DNA of 64,000 nucleotides, taken from assembly GCF_000963945.1 (NCBI RefSeq), contig NZ_BAMW01000024.1, positions 1 through 64,000 on the forward strand, given 5' to 3'. Source of the DNA: Acetobacter indonesiensis (GTDB taxonomy: Bacteria; Pseudomonadota; Alphaproteobacteria; Acetobacterales; Acetobacteraceae). This document shows, one piece after another, positions 28,401 through 37,356 of the stretch. The stretch's first letter is position 1; each line of letters starts with the position of its first letter. The position numbers were made by a program, and so were the translations under genes. The notes under the pieces are model-generated. The model did not search any database. It was not told where the DNA came from and worked only from the letters and a program-made list of their open reading frames with translations.

Positions 28401-30555
28401 TGGCGATGACCGTATCTCCCGCAAGCGCATTGAACGCATGAAAGAGGGGATGGAGGCTAAACTGGAAGGATTAGCCGCCCAGAAGGATGATCTCCTTCAT
28501 ATGGGTGAAATGGGCATCGACCAGATCCTTGTGGATGAAGCCCAGCTCTTTCGGAAACTGTCTTACGCGACCAATCAGTCCGATCTGAGAGGTGTCGATC
28601 CTAACGGCTCACAGCGCGCATGGGATCTTTTCGTTAAAACGCGTTATCTCGCAAAGACTGATCCAACACGTCCACTGATCATGGCTTCAGGTTCGCCGAT
28701 TACGAATACGATTGCCGAATTGTGGAATGTCGGACGGTATATGGATCTGGATGCTCTTGTCGCCCGCAATCTCCATGAATTTGATGCTTGGGCGGCCAAC
28801 TTTGGGGAAACACGCACCGAACTGGAGCTTCAGCCCAACGGTCTCTACAAACCGGTCACGCGCTTCACCGAATTCGTCAATGTGGCCGATCTTATGGCCA
28901 TGTATCGTGACTTTGCGGACGTCGTTCAGTCAGACGAGTTGGCCCGTTATGTCAAGCTGCCCTCACTTAAGGGCGGTAACAGACAGATTGTGGTGGCCGA
29001 AAGCACAGAAGACTTTAGGGCATTCCAGCAGACCCTTGCAGAGCGGATGCGCGCGATTGAAGCCCGTTCAGGTCGTCCACAGAAGGGAGACGACATCATT
29101 CTGAGTGTGATGAATGATGCCCGGCATGGTGCGATCGATCTGCGCTTTATCGCACCATGGGCGGATAGTGACCCACATTCCAAGCTGAATGTGATGATCC
29201 GGAAGGTGTTTAAAATCTGGCATGAGACATCTGCCAATCGTTACACCAATCCCGAGACGGGCAGGGCTTACGATTTACCGGGGGCGGTGCAGATGATCTT
29301 CTCCGATCTCGGCACCCAGGCCTCCCAGACCAAGCGCGGGTTCTCGGCTTATAACTGGATCAGGTCAGAGCTGATCCGCATGGGTGTCCCAGCCGAGCAG
29401 ATTGCCTTTATGCAGGATTACGACAAGGCGGCAGCCAAGCTACGACTGTTTGGTGATCTCAATGCAGGCCGCAAGCGTATCCTGATCGGTTCAACAGCCA
29501 CAATGGGAACAGGGGTCAATGCCCAGCAACGCCTAAAAGCCCTGCATCATCTCGACGTGCCCTGGCTTGTGGCGGATATCATGCAACGTGAAGGTCGGAT
29601 TGTGCGTCAGGGCAATCAGCATGACGAAGTGGAGGTTTACGCATACGCCCAGCAGGGATCCGTGGACGCCACCAACTGGCAGCTCCTTGAACGGAAGATG
29701 CGATTTATCGGCCTTGCAATGTCGGGAGACCGGACCATCCGTCGTATTGAGGATGTGGGCGGTGAAGGCAACCAGTTTGCAATGGCCAAGGCGCTGGCAT
29801 CAGGCGACATGCGTCTGATACAAAAGGCTGGCTTGGAAGCCGATATCGCGCGTCTTGAGCGTTTGCAAGCCGCACATTTCGATGATCAGTTCAATGTGCG
29901 CCGGCAGATCTAGAGAGCTGAACGCGACATCAAGACAGCGCAGGCACGGATTCCGAAAATTGAGGCGGCACTCACACAGCGTATCACCACGAAAGGCGAG
30001 GCGTTTGCGCTTCACCGTGACACCAAGGTGGTTGAGAGCTGTGAAAAAGCTGGGGCATGGATACTGTCGCAGGCGCGGCTCGCTGAACGGGAAGGCCGGA
30101 CCGGGCAGTGGAGCATGGGTCGGATCGCCGGATTTGAAGTGATGTGCGAAGCTCATGAACAGCAGTTCAGAACGTCCGATAAGAGAAAACCAGAAGTAGT
30201 CTCCTCGATCTATCTGGATACACCTGCCGGGGAAATCGAGGTTGAGACCGATCGTGAGACCAGGCCTCTGGGACTGATTTCACGGATTGAGCACGCAGCC
30301 TTACGTCTGGACAGCGATCTGGCTGAAACACGTCGCAGTCTGGATGAGGCACAGCGGCGACTGCCAGCTTATCGCGCACGAGAAGGACTTCCTTTTGCAG
30401 AAGCCGACGATCTCGCGGCGAAATGTGCCGAGCTATCCGCATTGGATGCTGCGCTGGCGGCTGAAGGCAAGGAAAAGGAAGCTGCGCTGAAATCGGCCAC
30501 AGCAAATGATGATACTGCTTCTGCGGTTGCAGAGAAAATTGAACAGGTGGCTTAA
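25429..30555 (+). pseudogene. methylase/SNF2-type helicase fusion interrupted by one amber codon
   Basis: The frame starts at the ATG 25429 and stops at a TAG at 29911-29913 (1,494 aa), but continues in the same frame to a TAA at 30555, for 1,708 codons in all. Domains: an N6-methyltransferase-like region (VLEPGCGTGVFIAA near 172, IGNPPFSNR near 233), a linker, and an SF2/SNF2 helicase with Walker A VGAGKTF near 877, ILVDEAQ near 1033 and QREGRIVRQGNQ near 1386. The part after the TAG (RAERDIKTAQARIPKIEAAL...) is a coiled-coil-like tail. Such proteins are common on conjugative plasmids and are linked to antirestriction or DNA modification. The first 1,494 residues hold all catalytic motifs, so activity may survive. 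Confidence 0.8.
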
Positions 30556-30579
30556 GAAAATAAGAAAAGCACAAAGCCG

Positions 30580-30690
30580 AAAAGGGAAGGGCGGGCCACA
30601 GGCCGCCCACACGCCGCAAGGGTTCGCCCCGTTCCGGGGCCGCGCTGACGCTCGCCCTTGCCCCGTGTAGGCGTCTGCGACCGTGCCGAA
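30580..30690. repeat. GC-rich intergenic stem element, copy D
   Basis: Consists of stacked short palindromes (GCGGGCCACAGGCCGCCC, CCCCGTTCCGGGG) inside longer partial arms (GAAGGGCGGG against CGCTCGCCCTT). It sits between the helicase gene and the ParB-like gene. Similar in design, though not in sequence, to copies A-C. Confidence 0.45.
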
Positions 30691-30742
30691 GGTATGAGGT
30701 CAGAAAATTACACCTCATGACCCTGAAAGTGAGGAGAGTATC

Positions 30743-32647
30743 ATGACGGAACTTCGCCGCGTCGATCCCAGAACACTCGTACCAAACCCGAATAATCCAC
30801 GTAAGACCCAGCCAGATCCTCGTGCGGAACATCAGCTTGCGCTGAATATCAAGACGGTGGGCCTGATACATGCGCCCTGTGTGCGTGAACTTGAGGATGG
30901 TCGGTTGATGATTGTCGCTGGTCACAGGCGGGTGCGAGCCAGTATTGCGGCGAAATTGCCTGAAATTGACGTGCATGTCCGTTCTGGTGATGAAAAAAGC
31001 GATACGATGGCCGCTGTTGCCGAGAACGTCGTGCGTGCCGATATGACGCAATCCGAACAATGGCGTGGTGTGCTGGATATGCGCGAGAAGGGCGCTACTG
31101 ATACGGAAATCTGTCGGGCTTTTATGGTCACACCAGCTTATCTTCGTGGCTTGATGCTGTTGTCCCAAATTCATCCGCCCATTATTGCGGCAATCGATAG
31201 TGGGATTGGGCCTTCCTATACTGACCGGAACGCAATTGCGCGCACTCCGCTGGAGCGCCAACGTGATGTATGGGCCGAGATCTGGGCGGAAAGCGCTGAC
31301 GAAGGAGCAGATTCGGCCGACTATGAGATGAGTAGGGAAGACGCCACACATTTCGACTGGTCGGAATTTGTAAGATATCTTGATCAGGTCGAATTATATG
31401 CTCGCAACTACGAGTTTGACGACGAGACTGCAAAAGAAGCTGGTGTCGTCTGGGAAGAAGATCTCTTCGGGCAGGGTGGAGAAGATAATCGATACTGCAC
31501 CCAATATGCCGCTATGTTTAAGGCGCAGCAGATTTGGGCAGAGAAAACTAAACCTGAAGGAACCATTTACCTCCAGAGCAACGAATATGGGGAAGGAATT
31601 GCGCCAGACGGATACCGGAAGGTGGGGTCCTGGGAAGCGGAATGGGACGAAGATATCCCGGCGATCTGGGTTAACCCACGCACACTGCAGATTCAAAAAG
31701 GACGGCTTCGCGAACTAGGAGAACAGTCCTCCCGCGGGAGAGAAAATGGCTCACTCTCTTTACCGTCTGCCCAAAACCCCGAAAAACCTAAAGAGCGCGC
31801 TGATATTTCAGGCACAGGGCTTAAAATTATCGGGGATGTTCGGACACAGGCTTTGCGTCAGGCGCTGGATGCTGCACGAGTAAATGCTGATCCTTGGGAT
31901 CTGGTTGGTGCTTTCATTCTGGCCCTTAGTGCCAATAATGTAAAAGTCCACGGTGATGATACATATGAGCCTTATGGGAGTGTTACTGAGCGTGACCTGG
32001 CTGTCGCCCGCATCTTCCCCGAAGGTGTGTTAGTTCGTGATCCGGATCTTCTCAGAAACGCAGCTTTGGGTGTTCTCAGCAATTTCATGAATTGCGGCCT
32101 TAGTCAGCACAGCGGTAGCGGTCTACCCGCCCAGATCCTTGGGGTGTTGTTTGGTGCGGACGAGTATATGCCCACAATGGCCTTTGAGGAATTTCTTAAA
32201 AGTTACAGTAAACCGGGAATTACCAAAGCTGTTCAGGCTGAAGGTCTAGAAGAAAAACCTACTGGTAAAGCGATGCGCGAAGCGCTGATGGCCCATTTAG
32301 GCGAAAAACGATGGGTGCCAGAACCCGCTACATTTGCAGCAGGTCTTCCAGAGTGGAAAAGCAAAATAGAGGATCAGGCTGCGCGGCTGGCAGCTCGGGC
32401 ACGTTTTGCGGAGCAGATGGAGGAAGAAGAAGGTGATGCCGATACTGACGTCATAACTGATAGTGAAGAGGATGATAACTGTGAGGAGGGTGGGGAGCTT
32501 GACGAAGGCCAGACTGATCAGGACAGCCTGTCTGATGGTGATGACAGTTCGCACCACGCCACTATTCCCGACGATCCACGCATCCCCAGCGAACTGACAG
32601 AGCTGGCCCGTGCGATGCCTGAACGTCTTGAAGTTATTATGGTCTGA
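30743..32647 (+). CDS. large ParB/Srx-domain plasmid protein
   Basis: 634 aa with a GAGGAG ribosome site. The N-terminal ParB nuclease-like domain is clear (LVPNPNNPRKTQ, IKTVGLIHAPCVREL, MIVAGHRRVRASIAAKLPEIDVHV, VAENVVRADMTQSEQWRGV), followed by an HTH-like TDTEICRAFMVTPAYLRGL. The rest is unassigned, ending in a very acidic stretch (EEEEGDADTDVITDSEEDDNCEEGG). Unlike the parB at 24 kb it has no partner ATPase; such long ParB-domain proteins accompany the giant methylase/helicase on alphaproteobacterial plasmids. Its role is unknown. Confidence 0.7.
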   Translation: MTELRRVDPRTLVPNPNNPRKTQPDPRAEHQLALNIKTVGLIHAPCVRELEDGRLMIVAGHRRVRASIAAKLPEIDVHVRSGDEKSDTMAAVAENVVRADMTQSEQWRGVLDMREKGATDTEICRAFMVTPAYLRGLMLLSQIHPPIIAAIDSGIGPSYTDRNAIARTPLERQRDVWAEIWAESADEGADSADYEMSREDATHFDWSEFVRYLDQVELYARNYEFDDETAKEAGVVWEEDLFGQGGEDNRYCTQYAAMFKAQQIWAEKTKPEGTIYLQSNEYGEGIAPDGYRKVGSWEAEWDEDIPAIWVNPRTLQIQKGRLRELGEQSSRGRENGSLSLPSAQNPEKPKERADISGTGLKIIGDVRTQALRQALDAARVNADPWDLVGAFILALSANNVKVHGDDTYEPYGSVTERDLAVARIFPEGVLVRDPDLLRNAALGVLSNFMNCGLSQHSGSGLPAQILGVLFGADEYMPTMAFEEFLKSYSKPGITKAVQAEGLEEKPTGKAMREALMAHLGEKRWVPEPATFAAGLPEWKSKIEDQAARLAARARFAEQMEEEEGDADTDVITDSEEDDNCEEGGELDEGQTDQDSLSDGDDSSHHATIPDDPRIPSELTELARAMPERLEVIMV

Positions 32648-32651
32648 GTAA

Positions 32652-32680
32652 TAAGGCGATCCGTCCCTACGGGTCGCCTT
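32652..32680 (+). terminator. intrinsic terminator after the ParB-domain gene
   Basis: Hairpin AAGGCGATCC / GGGTCGCCTT beginning 5 nt after the stop codon, followed by ATTTGT. The right arm runs into a short T-rich end. Confidence 0.65.
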
Positions 32681-32758
32681 ATTTGTAATATCCTCTGATC
32701 ATTTGAAAGGTCATTCAGAAAGTTCAGAAAATAAAAGGGGATATTTGAAAGAGAAGGG

Positions 32759-32879
32759 CCATAGTCTGGAGGCTGAAGCAAACGGTGGGTTCTCTCCATG
32801 CTCGACCGCGTAGCGGTCTGCGCGTGGCTCCGATCCCGGTGCTTCGCACCGCGTTTGCCTCAGCCTCCAGACTATGACG
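32759..32879. repeat. GC-rich intergenic long-stem element, copy B
   Basis: Left arm 32760-32784 and right arm 32852-32876 are inverted repeats with 24 of 25 positions complementary. The enclosed module (CCATGCTCG, CGCGTGGCTCCGATCCCGG, TGCTTCGCACCGC) is the same as in copies A and C. It lies between the terminator and the DUF6876 gene. Confidence 0.7.
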
Positions 32880-32955
32880 GCCGCTCTGGTATCAGAAAGT
32901 GTACTCTTAAAAAGGATGCATTTTCTGGAAATAAACCCAGATTACGGAGAGTTTT

Positions 32956-33357
32956 ATGTCCGATATATTAGAACCGACACACGCTCTTACATCCCAGGCC
33001 CTCGCCGGATTTACAGGAACAGTGAAGTATTACCGGTGGCATAGCGGGCTCATTCTGACTGATGGCGCACGTTACATCGCAGCAAATGGTGCCGCGTGGC
33101 TGATTGATATACTGGCAAGCGTTCAGCATTTGCCGACTATGCGCGAGGAAGATCGACAGTTCTGGACCTTGAAGGTTGATCTCGAAAAACACACAGCCGT
33201 TATTATTTGCACCGATGGAGATAAGACAGGGGATGGGGAAGTCGAACTCTATCGTCAAGACATCCCTTATACGGATTTCCCCCTAAAAGAAGCCAAGTTA
33301 TACGCTTTCAGTGAACCTGGCATAGGGCGAATTGTTCTGCTTCCCAGCGAATACTGA
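32956..33357 (+). CDS. DUF6876-family protein
   Basis: 133 aa. The block LAGFTGTVKYYRWHSGLILTDGARYIAANGAAWLIDILASVQ is the conserved core of a plasmid- and phage-borne family of unknown function (DUF6876 as I recall it). An in-frame GGAG lies ahead of the ATG (TACGGAGAGTTTT). It is closed by an intrinsic terminator, so it is transcribed alone. Confidence 0.7.
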   Translation: MSDILEPTHALTSQALAGFTGTVKYYRWHSGLILTDGARYIAANGAAWLIDILASVQHLPTMREEDRQFWTLKVDLEKHTAVIICTDGDKTGDGEVELYRQDIPYTDFPLKEAKLYAFSEPGIGRIVLLPSEY

Positions 33358-33380
33358 AAACGCTGACGCTCTCTTGTGTA

Positions 33381-33408
33381 AGGCCGCCCTGAAGGGCGGC
33401 TTTTTTTT
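33381..33408 (+). terminator. intrinsic terminator
   Basis: Stem GCCGCCCT (33383-33390) with AGGGCGGC (33393-33400), followed by eight T residues. A textbook terminator for the DUF6876 gene. Confidence 0.85.
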
Positions 33409-33436
33409 ATAGCTGTGGTGATAGGGACGTTTTGAA

Positions 33437-33775
33437 ATGTGCAAGACACTCGATGTGACACGACAGACATGTGGTCGATATGTTGTGGAAACTTGCCTTC
33501 GACCTGATGGAGCCGTTTTTTTACGCACCCCGGAAATATTCCCGGTCAATGCCCGCAACTGGCATGGTCCGTATGAAAATATGAATGCTGCGATCACTGA
33601 TTTTTTGGACCGGACGGCAATACCGAAAATAACCCGCAAGAAGCTCTCCTCTCTACGCGATCACGGCTATGCCGGGGATGTTGGTGGAAAGGAGATGATC
33701 CTCCATCTCGATCGTTGGACGGGAGCCACAACACTGAGTGATTTCGAATTGGTCGAGGAGAGCACCCAGACCTGA
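33437..33775 (+). CDS. hypothetical protein
   Basis: 112 aa, soluble, no recognised domain; starts MCKTLDVTRQ. First gene after a terminator, so a promoter should lie in 33409-33436. The gene is followed by a Zn-ribbon-like protein on the same strand after a 47-nt gap. Confidence 0.5.
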   Translation: MCKTLDVTRQTCGRYVVETCLRPDGAVFLRTPEIFPVNARNWHGPYENMNAAITDFLDRTAIPKITRKKLSSLRDHGYAGDVGGKEMILHLDRWTGATTLSDFELVEESTQT

Positions 33776-33822
33776 TTCCCTTTCACCCGCATCTCTCATA
33801 AATTTGTCAGGAGAATGATCTC

Positions 33823-34194
33823 ATGCTGAAACACAGGATCGTTTCTGGAAACCACTGGCCCCGTCCTGCAAAGCCGACCCGATGGATCTGTACAGATGAA
33901 CCGGTCACATGTCGGCGTTGCCACATCGAGTGGCTGGATGGCGACCCGGCATTATCCATTGAGTGTAGTGGCTGTGGTGCGGAAGCTGGCTATCCGTGCC
34001 AGCGCCCCCAAGGCGGTAATGAACGTGTCTGTTTTCAGCGTGACCGTCAGGCTATTCGCAATGGTTTGCTGATGCCATGCGAAGGCTTATCGTGGGATGG
34101 ACGGCACGATAAACGCCTTATGATGACGTTACATCCTCACCCTCACGCCATTCCAATTCTGAGTGGCGCACCAGTAAGCCGCTTTACTGCGTAA
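33823..34194 (+). CDS. small zinc-ribbon-like hypothetical protein
   Basis: 123 aa with two Cys pairs that could hold zinc: CRRCHIEW near 29 and CSGCGAEAGYPC near 46. A GGAGAATG site precedes the ATG. The remainder is basic and unassigned. Unknown function. Confidence 0.5.
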   Translation: MLKHRIVSGNHWPRPAKPTRWICTDEPVTCRRCHIEWLDGDPALSIECSGCGAEAGYPCQRPQGGNERVCFQRDRQAIRNGLLMPCEGLSWDGRHDKRLMMTLHPHPHAIPILSGAPVSRFTA

Positions 34195-34530
34195 GGGATC
34201 ATCTCACGTGATTCAAGTGTGTCCAATATGGGCACATGTTCAGAATTTTCATGTTGAAGAAGACGTGTTTTCTAACACGAAGGATGAGGCACGTCACGTC
34301 CTGTTTCATCGTGTAGACAAAAATTAAATCAAAAAAAAAGAAAGAGAAAAACAAAAACAACAAAGAACGAGCACCAGAGCGTCGCGTCGGGGGCAAGAGG
34401 TGGGTTCTCGCCATGCTCGGCCGCTGCGCGGCCTGTGCGTGGCTCCGATCCCGGTGCTGGCGCACCGCTCTTGCCCCCGCCACGGCGCTCCGGTCGCGCG
34501 AAGGTATCCAAAAGAAAAAGGACACCGACG
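34195..34530. repeat. intergenic region with GC-rich long-stem element, copy C
   Basis: AT-rich left half (34200-34370, with long A-runs) followed by copy C of the GC-rich element. Arms GGGGGCAAGAG (34389-34399) and CTCTTGCCCCC (34468-34478) are fully complementary, and pairing continues imperfectly outward. The module between them (TGGGTTCTCGCCATGCTCG, TGGCTCCGATCCCGGTGCT) is nearly identical to copy B although the arms are different. Confidence 0.65.
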
Positions 34531-34692
34531 ATGCGCGATACGAAACTCCCTCTTCCCACAACAGCACGCGATTATCTGGAACTCGCAGGTTTCCTTGCTG
34601 GGACAATTCTTCTGGGGCTGACACTTATCATCCTGATTTGCGGACCAGCATTCATACTGCCCCACAGCATGACCTTTGCCGGCTTGGGTTAA
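34531..34692 (+). CDS. small single-helix membrane protein
   Basis: 53 aa from the ATG at 34531 (MRDTKLPLPT), with one transmembrane helix (LAGFLAGTILLGLTLIILICGPAFIL). It lies between the long-stem element and ardC, 22 nt before the ardC start. Probably the first gene of that operon; function unknown. Confidence 0.5.
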   Translation: MRDTKLPLPTTARDYLELAGFLAGTILLGLTLIILICGPAFILPHSMTFAGLG

Positions 34693-34714
34693 CGTCTAAG
34701 GAGAGGAATAGATC

Positions 34715-35620
34715 ATGACCAAACATGAACGTATTGATCTCTATCAGGATGTGACCAACCGCATCGTGGAGCAGTTAGAAAACGGAGTAGCCCCATGGGT
34801 GCAGCCTTGGTCTAATACCGCTTCAGGCCCGTCACTTCCACTCAACGTCACCACAGGTCGCCGATATAGCGGTATCAACGTGCTCCTGTTGTGGGGAACC
34901 GTGCAGATGTGCGGTTTTACCTCTCAGAGATGGCTGACGTTTAACCAGGCACGAACAGTTGGTGGGAGTGTAAGGAAAGGTGAAAAAGGCACAACCGTTT
35001 TTTATGCTGACAGCTACGTGCCCGGTGGAAATGAGGCTGATGAAGAAGAGCGTGCCGTTCGGTTTCTGAAGCGCTATACGGTTTTCAACATTGATCAGTG
35101 CGAAAACCTGCCCGAAGACATGACAGGATCGGTCGCATCGTTACCGGAGCGCGAAATCGTCCCTCATGCAGAAGCTTTGCTGCAGGCCACAGGTGCGGAT
35201 ATTCGAATTGGTGGTGACAAGGCATTTTATGCCCCAGATCCAGACTACATCCGGCTTCCCCCACAGACTGCTTATTTTGAGCAGATCAACTGGTATCGCA
35301 CGGCTTTCCACGAAACCGCGCACTGGAGTGGCCATAAAAGCCGTCTGGACCGAGACCTGTCAGGTCGGTTCGGTTCTCACAAATACATGGCAGAAGAGAT
35401 CGTGGCTGAGCTTACGGCGGCCTTCGTTCTTTCCGACCTGAACATCTCGCCGACAGTCCGACACGCTGACTACATTGGGAGTTGGATTGCCCTGTTGAAG
35501 GAAGACAAGCGTGCCGTTTTTGCAGCAGCTCGTCTCGCGACACAGGCAGCGGAATACATACTTGGTTTCCAGAGTAAGGCTCCACGGTTACCCGCAGAAC
35601 TTTCACAGATGGCGGCCTAA
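34715..35620 (+). CDS. ardC: ArdC-family antirestriction protein
   Basis: 301 aa with a GGAGAGGA site. The N-terminal ssDNA-binding domain is seen in YQDVTNRIVEQLENGVAPWVQPW and GRRYSGINVLLLW. The C-terminal zinc-metallopeptidase-like domain has YRTAFHETAHWSGHKSRL (H-E-x-x-H) and EEIVAELTAAFVLSDL. ArdC proteins bind single-stranded DNA and protect incoming plasmid DNA against type I restriction during transfer. Coupled by TAATG overlap to the next gene. Confidence 0.9.
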   Translation: MTKHERIDLYQDVTNRIVEQLENGVAPWVQPWSNTASGPSLPLNVTTGRRYSGINVLLLWGTVQMCGFTSQRWLTFNQARTVGGSVRKGEKGTTVFYADSYVPGGNEADEEERAVRFLKRYTVFNIDQCENLPEDMTGSVASLPEREIVPHAEALLQATGADIRIGGDKAFYAPDPDYIRLPPQTAYFEQINWYRTAFHETAHWSGHKSRLDRDLSGRFGSHKYMAEEIVAELTAAFVLSDLNISPTVRHADYIGSWIALLKEDKRAVFAAARLATQAAEYILGFQSKAPRLPAELSQMAA

Positions 35621-36006
35621 TGGGACGAGGGATGCGGGCACTCGTGTCCGTATTCTGGGCTAACCCGAATACGATGCCCCCTCCAACAAGTGACACATTG
35701 CCGGACGGCAAGAGTTTATGGCTCTGCACCATACTAGACCGGAGTGTAGAGCGAGAGATCATCTCTCACTATGCACCACGTGTCCGCCCTGGTTCGGGGT
35801 GGTCACACAGCTGGTCTCCTTTGCTCGACCCACCCAAACGCTGGAGTGGCACACGCAAAGCGGCAGCACGTCGTCGCAACCTGCGCCGACGGTTGGAAAA
35901 GGCAGTTCCACTCTTTGCCGATCAGTTCGAGAAGCAGGAACTCCAACGAAGGCCGGACTACTTCGATCCAGACAGTATTGAGCGCGAACAGTGCAATAAA
36001 AACTGA
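35620..36006 (+). CDS. hypothetical protein coupled to ardC
   Basis: 128 aa; its ATG overlaps the ardC stop (TAATG), so translation is coupled. The middle is basic (GTRKAAARRRNLRRRLEKA), which would suit nucleic-acid binding. No family recognised. Confidence 0.5.
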   Translation: MGRGMRALVSVFWANPNTMPPPTSDTLPDGKSLWLCTILDRSVEREIISHYAPRVRPGSGWSHSWSPLLDPPKRWSGTRKAAARRRNLRRRLEKAVPLFADQFEKQELQRRPDYFDPDSIEREQCNKN

Positions 36007-36049
36007 TTACTGATCGCTCAAAATACCCACGCACGGGAAAAAACTGATC

Positions 36050-36439
36050 ATGAATAGACAATATTACACGTCACCTTTTCAGGGGGGAGACAATCCGTTG
36101 CGCGTCGGAACCATAGCCCTTGGTGCAATTTATCACATGCCACTTGGCGATTTTATCGGTCCGCGTGAGCCATGGATCGTCGAAGCATTTTTGAACGGCC
36201 AGTATCATGCTGCCCGTCGAGATCCTCAGACTGGGAAATGGCAGAGTGTGTTTGTTAGCGGCCGGTCAGACCGTGCTCAACTTCGTAACCTTGCTACAGG
36301 AAAACGCATGATATTGGCCACTCACTGGTTGGTCAGTAGCGCGCGGCAATTTGGTGATGAGAACTCTTATCCCAACCTTCCCGATATCGGAAAATTCTAC
36401 AGAATATCCGAGAGAAAAGGGAAAGAGATACGAAGTTAA
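36050..36439 (+). CDS. hypothetical protein
   Basis: 129 aa (MNRQYYTSPF...), 43 nt after the previous gene in the ardC operon. Contains no motif that I recognise. The downstream element with long complementary arms begins about 38 nt after its stop. Confidence 0.45.
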   Translation: MNRQYYTSPFQGGDNPLRVGTIALGAIYHMPLGDFIGPREPWIVEAFLNGQYHAARRDPQTGKWQSVFVSGRSDRAQLRNLATGKRMILATHWLVSSARQFGDENSYPNLPDIGKFYRISERKGKEIRS

Positions 36440-36476
36440 AATAAAGAAAAAGAAGAAAGAAAGAAAAGACAACACA

Positions 36477-36661
36477 CTGCCGCACATCTTTCCGGGTCTG
36501 TGCGGTGTGAAGCGGCCGTCGTCGTGGTCAAGCCCCAAGCCTTCGGTCGTGACGGCACCGTGAAGCCGCAAGCGGCTTCCGCACCACTGCCGTCCCGAGG
36601 GCCTGACCCCGCCGCCTATGGCCGCTTCTTAAGGACCGCACCCGGAAAGATGATGCGGCAG
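36477..36661. repeat. GC-rich intergenic long-stem element, copy E
   Basis: Left arm 36477-36496 (CTGCCGCACATCTTTCCGGG) is the near-perfect complement of the right arm 36641-36661. The 145-bp interior is different from copies A-C but again packed with short palindromes such as AAGCCGCAAGCGGCTT. It lies directly upstream of the first ssb gene. Confidence 0.6.
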
Positions 36662-36704
36662 CGGGCCGTCTCAAGATCCGGGAAAAACAGAAAGAAAATC
36701 TGTC

Positions 36705-37100
36705 ATGCGCGGAACCGTCAATCGCGTCATCCTCGTGGGAAACCTCGGCAAGGATCCCTTACGAGAAGATCAGGAAAATGGGGGAAGCCGGGTTTCATTC
36801 CCTTTGGCGACCTCAGAGATCTGGTCAGATCAGTCTCAGGGCAAGCGGAAACAAATGAGAGAATGGCATCAGATTGTCTGTCTCGACCAACGCCTTGCCG
36901 ACATGACGATGCGCAAATGCCGAAAGGGCACGCAGGTTCTGGTTGAAGGACGCCTACGCGCCACACTCGTCAGTGAAGGGCCAGCTCAGTGGGTGCGAAC
37001 CGAGATCGTCATTGATGGGTCTGGTTGCGACATCACAATTCTTGAACTGAGCAAACCAACCAGGCGGAAGGCCAAAAAACCACGGGTTCGCAAAAACTGA
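36705..37100 (+). CDS. ssb: single-stranded DNA-binding protein, divergent short form
   Basis: 131 aa OB-fold SSB: VNRVILVGNLGKDPL, VSFPLATSEIWSDQ, REWHQIVCLDQRLADMTMRKCRKGTQVLVEGRLR. It lacks the acidic C-terminal tip (D-D-x-h-P-F) through which SSBs recruit partners, ending instead in a basic tail (KPTRRKAKKPRVRKN). The second SSB at 56.2 kb keeps the tip. It probably coats plasmid DNA in transfer or replication, or acts in recombination without recruiting host factors. Confidence 0.85.
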   Translation: MRGTVNRVILVGNLGKDPLREDQENGGSRVSFPLATSEIWSDQSQGKRKQMREWHQIVCLDQRLADMTMRKCRKGTQVLVEGRLRATLVSEGPAQWVRTEIVIDGSGCDITILELSKPTRRKAKKPRVRKN

Positions 37101-37134
37101 AATCCAGAAATTAAAACAGCAAAGGACAAACGTC

Positions 37135-37356
37135 ATGACGATGCAGATGCAGATGACCTCCTTATCTTCCGTACGCCCGAATGCTCGTTCGAGCTGGCGC
37201 CAACTGTCGTCTGAAGCCTCTTTCCTGGATTACAGTATCGGGTGCCATGCTCTTCCGTCCCGATTTGAGGCGGCCTTGCGGCGCAAAGCGGAGCGGGCAC
37301 GGCGTAAAGCCTGGGAACATATGCTTGATAGCAGCCACCCGGAACGTCGGTCATGA
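37135..37356 (+). CDS. small basic hypothetical protein
   Basis: 73 aa, C-terminal part rich in Arg/Lys (RFEAALRRKAERARRKAWEH). Its stop overlaps the next start by 4 nt (ATGA at 37353). Unknown function within the ssb-toprim operon. Confidence 0.5.
   Translation: MTMQMQMTSLSSVRPNARSSWRQLSSEASFLDYSIGCHALPSRFEAALRRKAERARRKAWEHMLDSSHPERRS

Noticed and set aside
35128-35140. ATCGGTCGCATCG inside ardC as a motif copy
   Set aside because: It encodes conserved protein sequence in the middle of an operon, with no nearby start.
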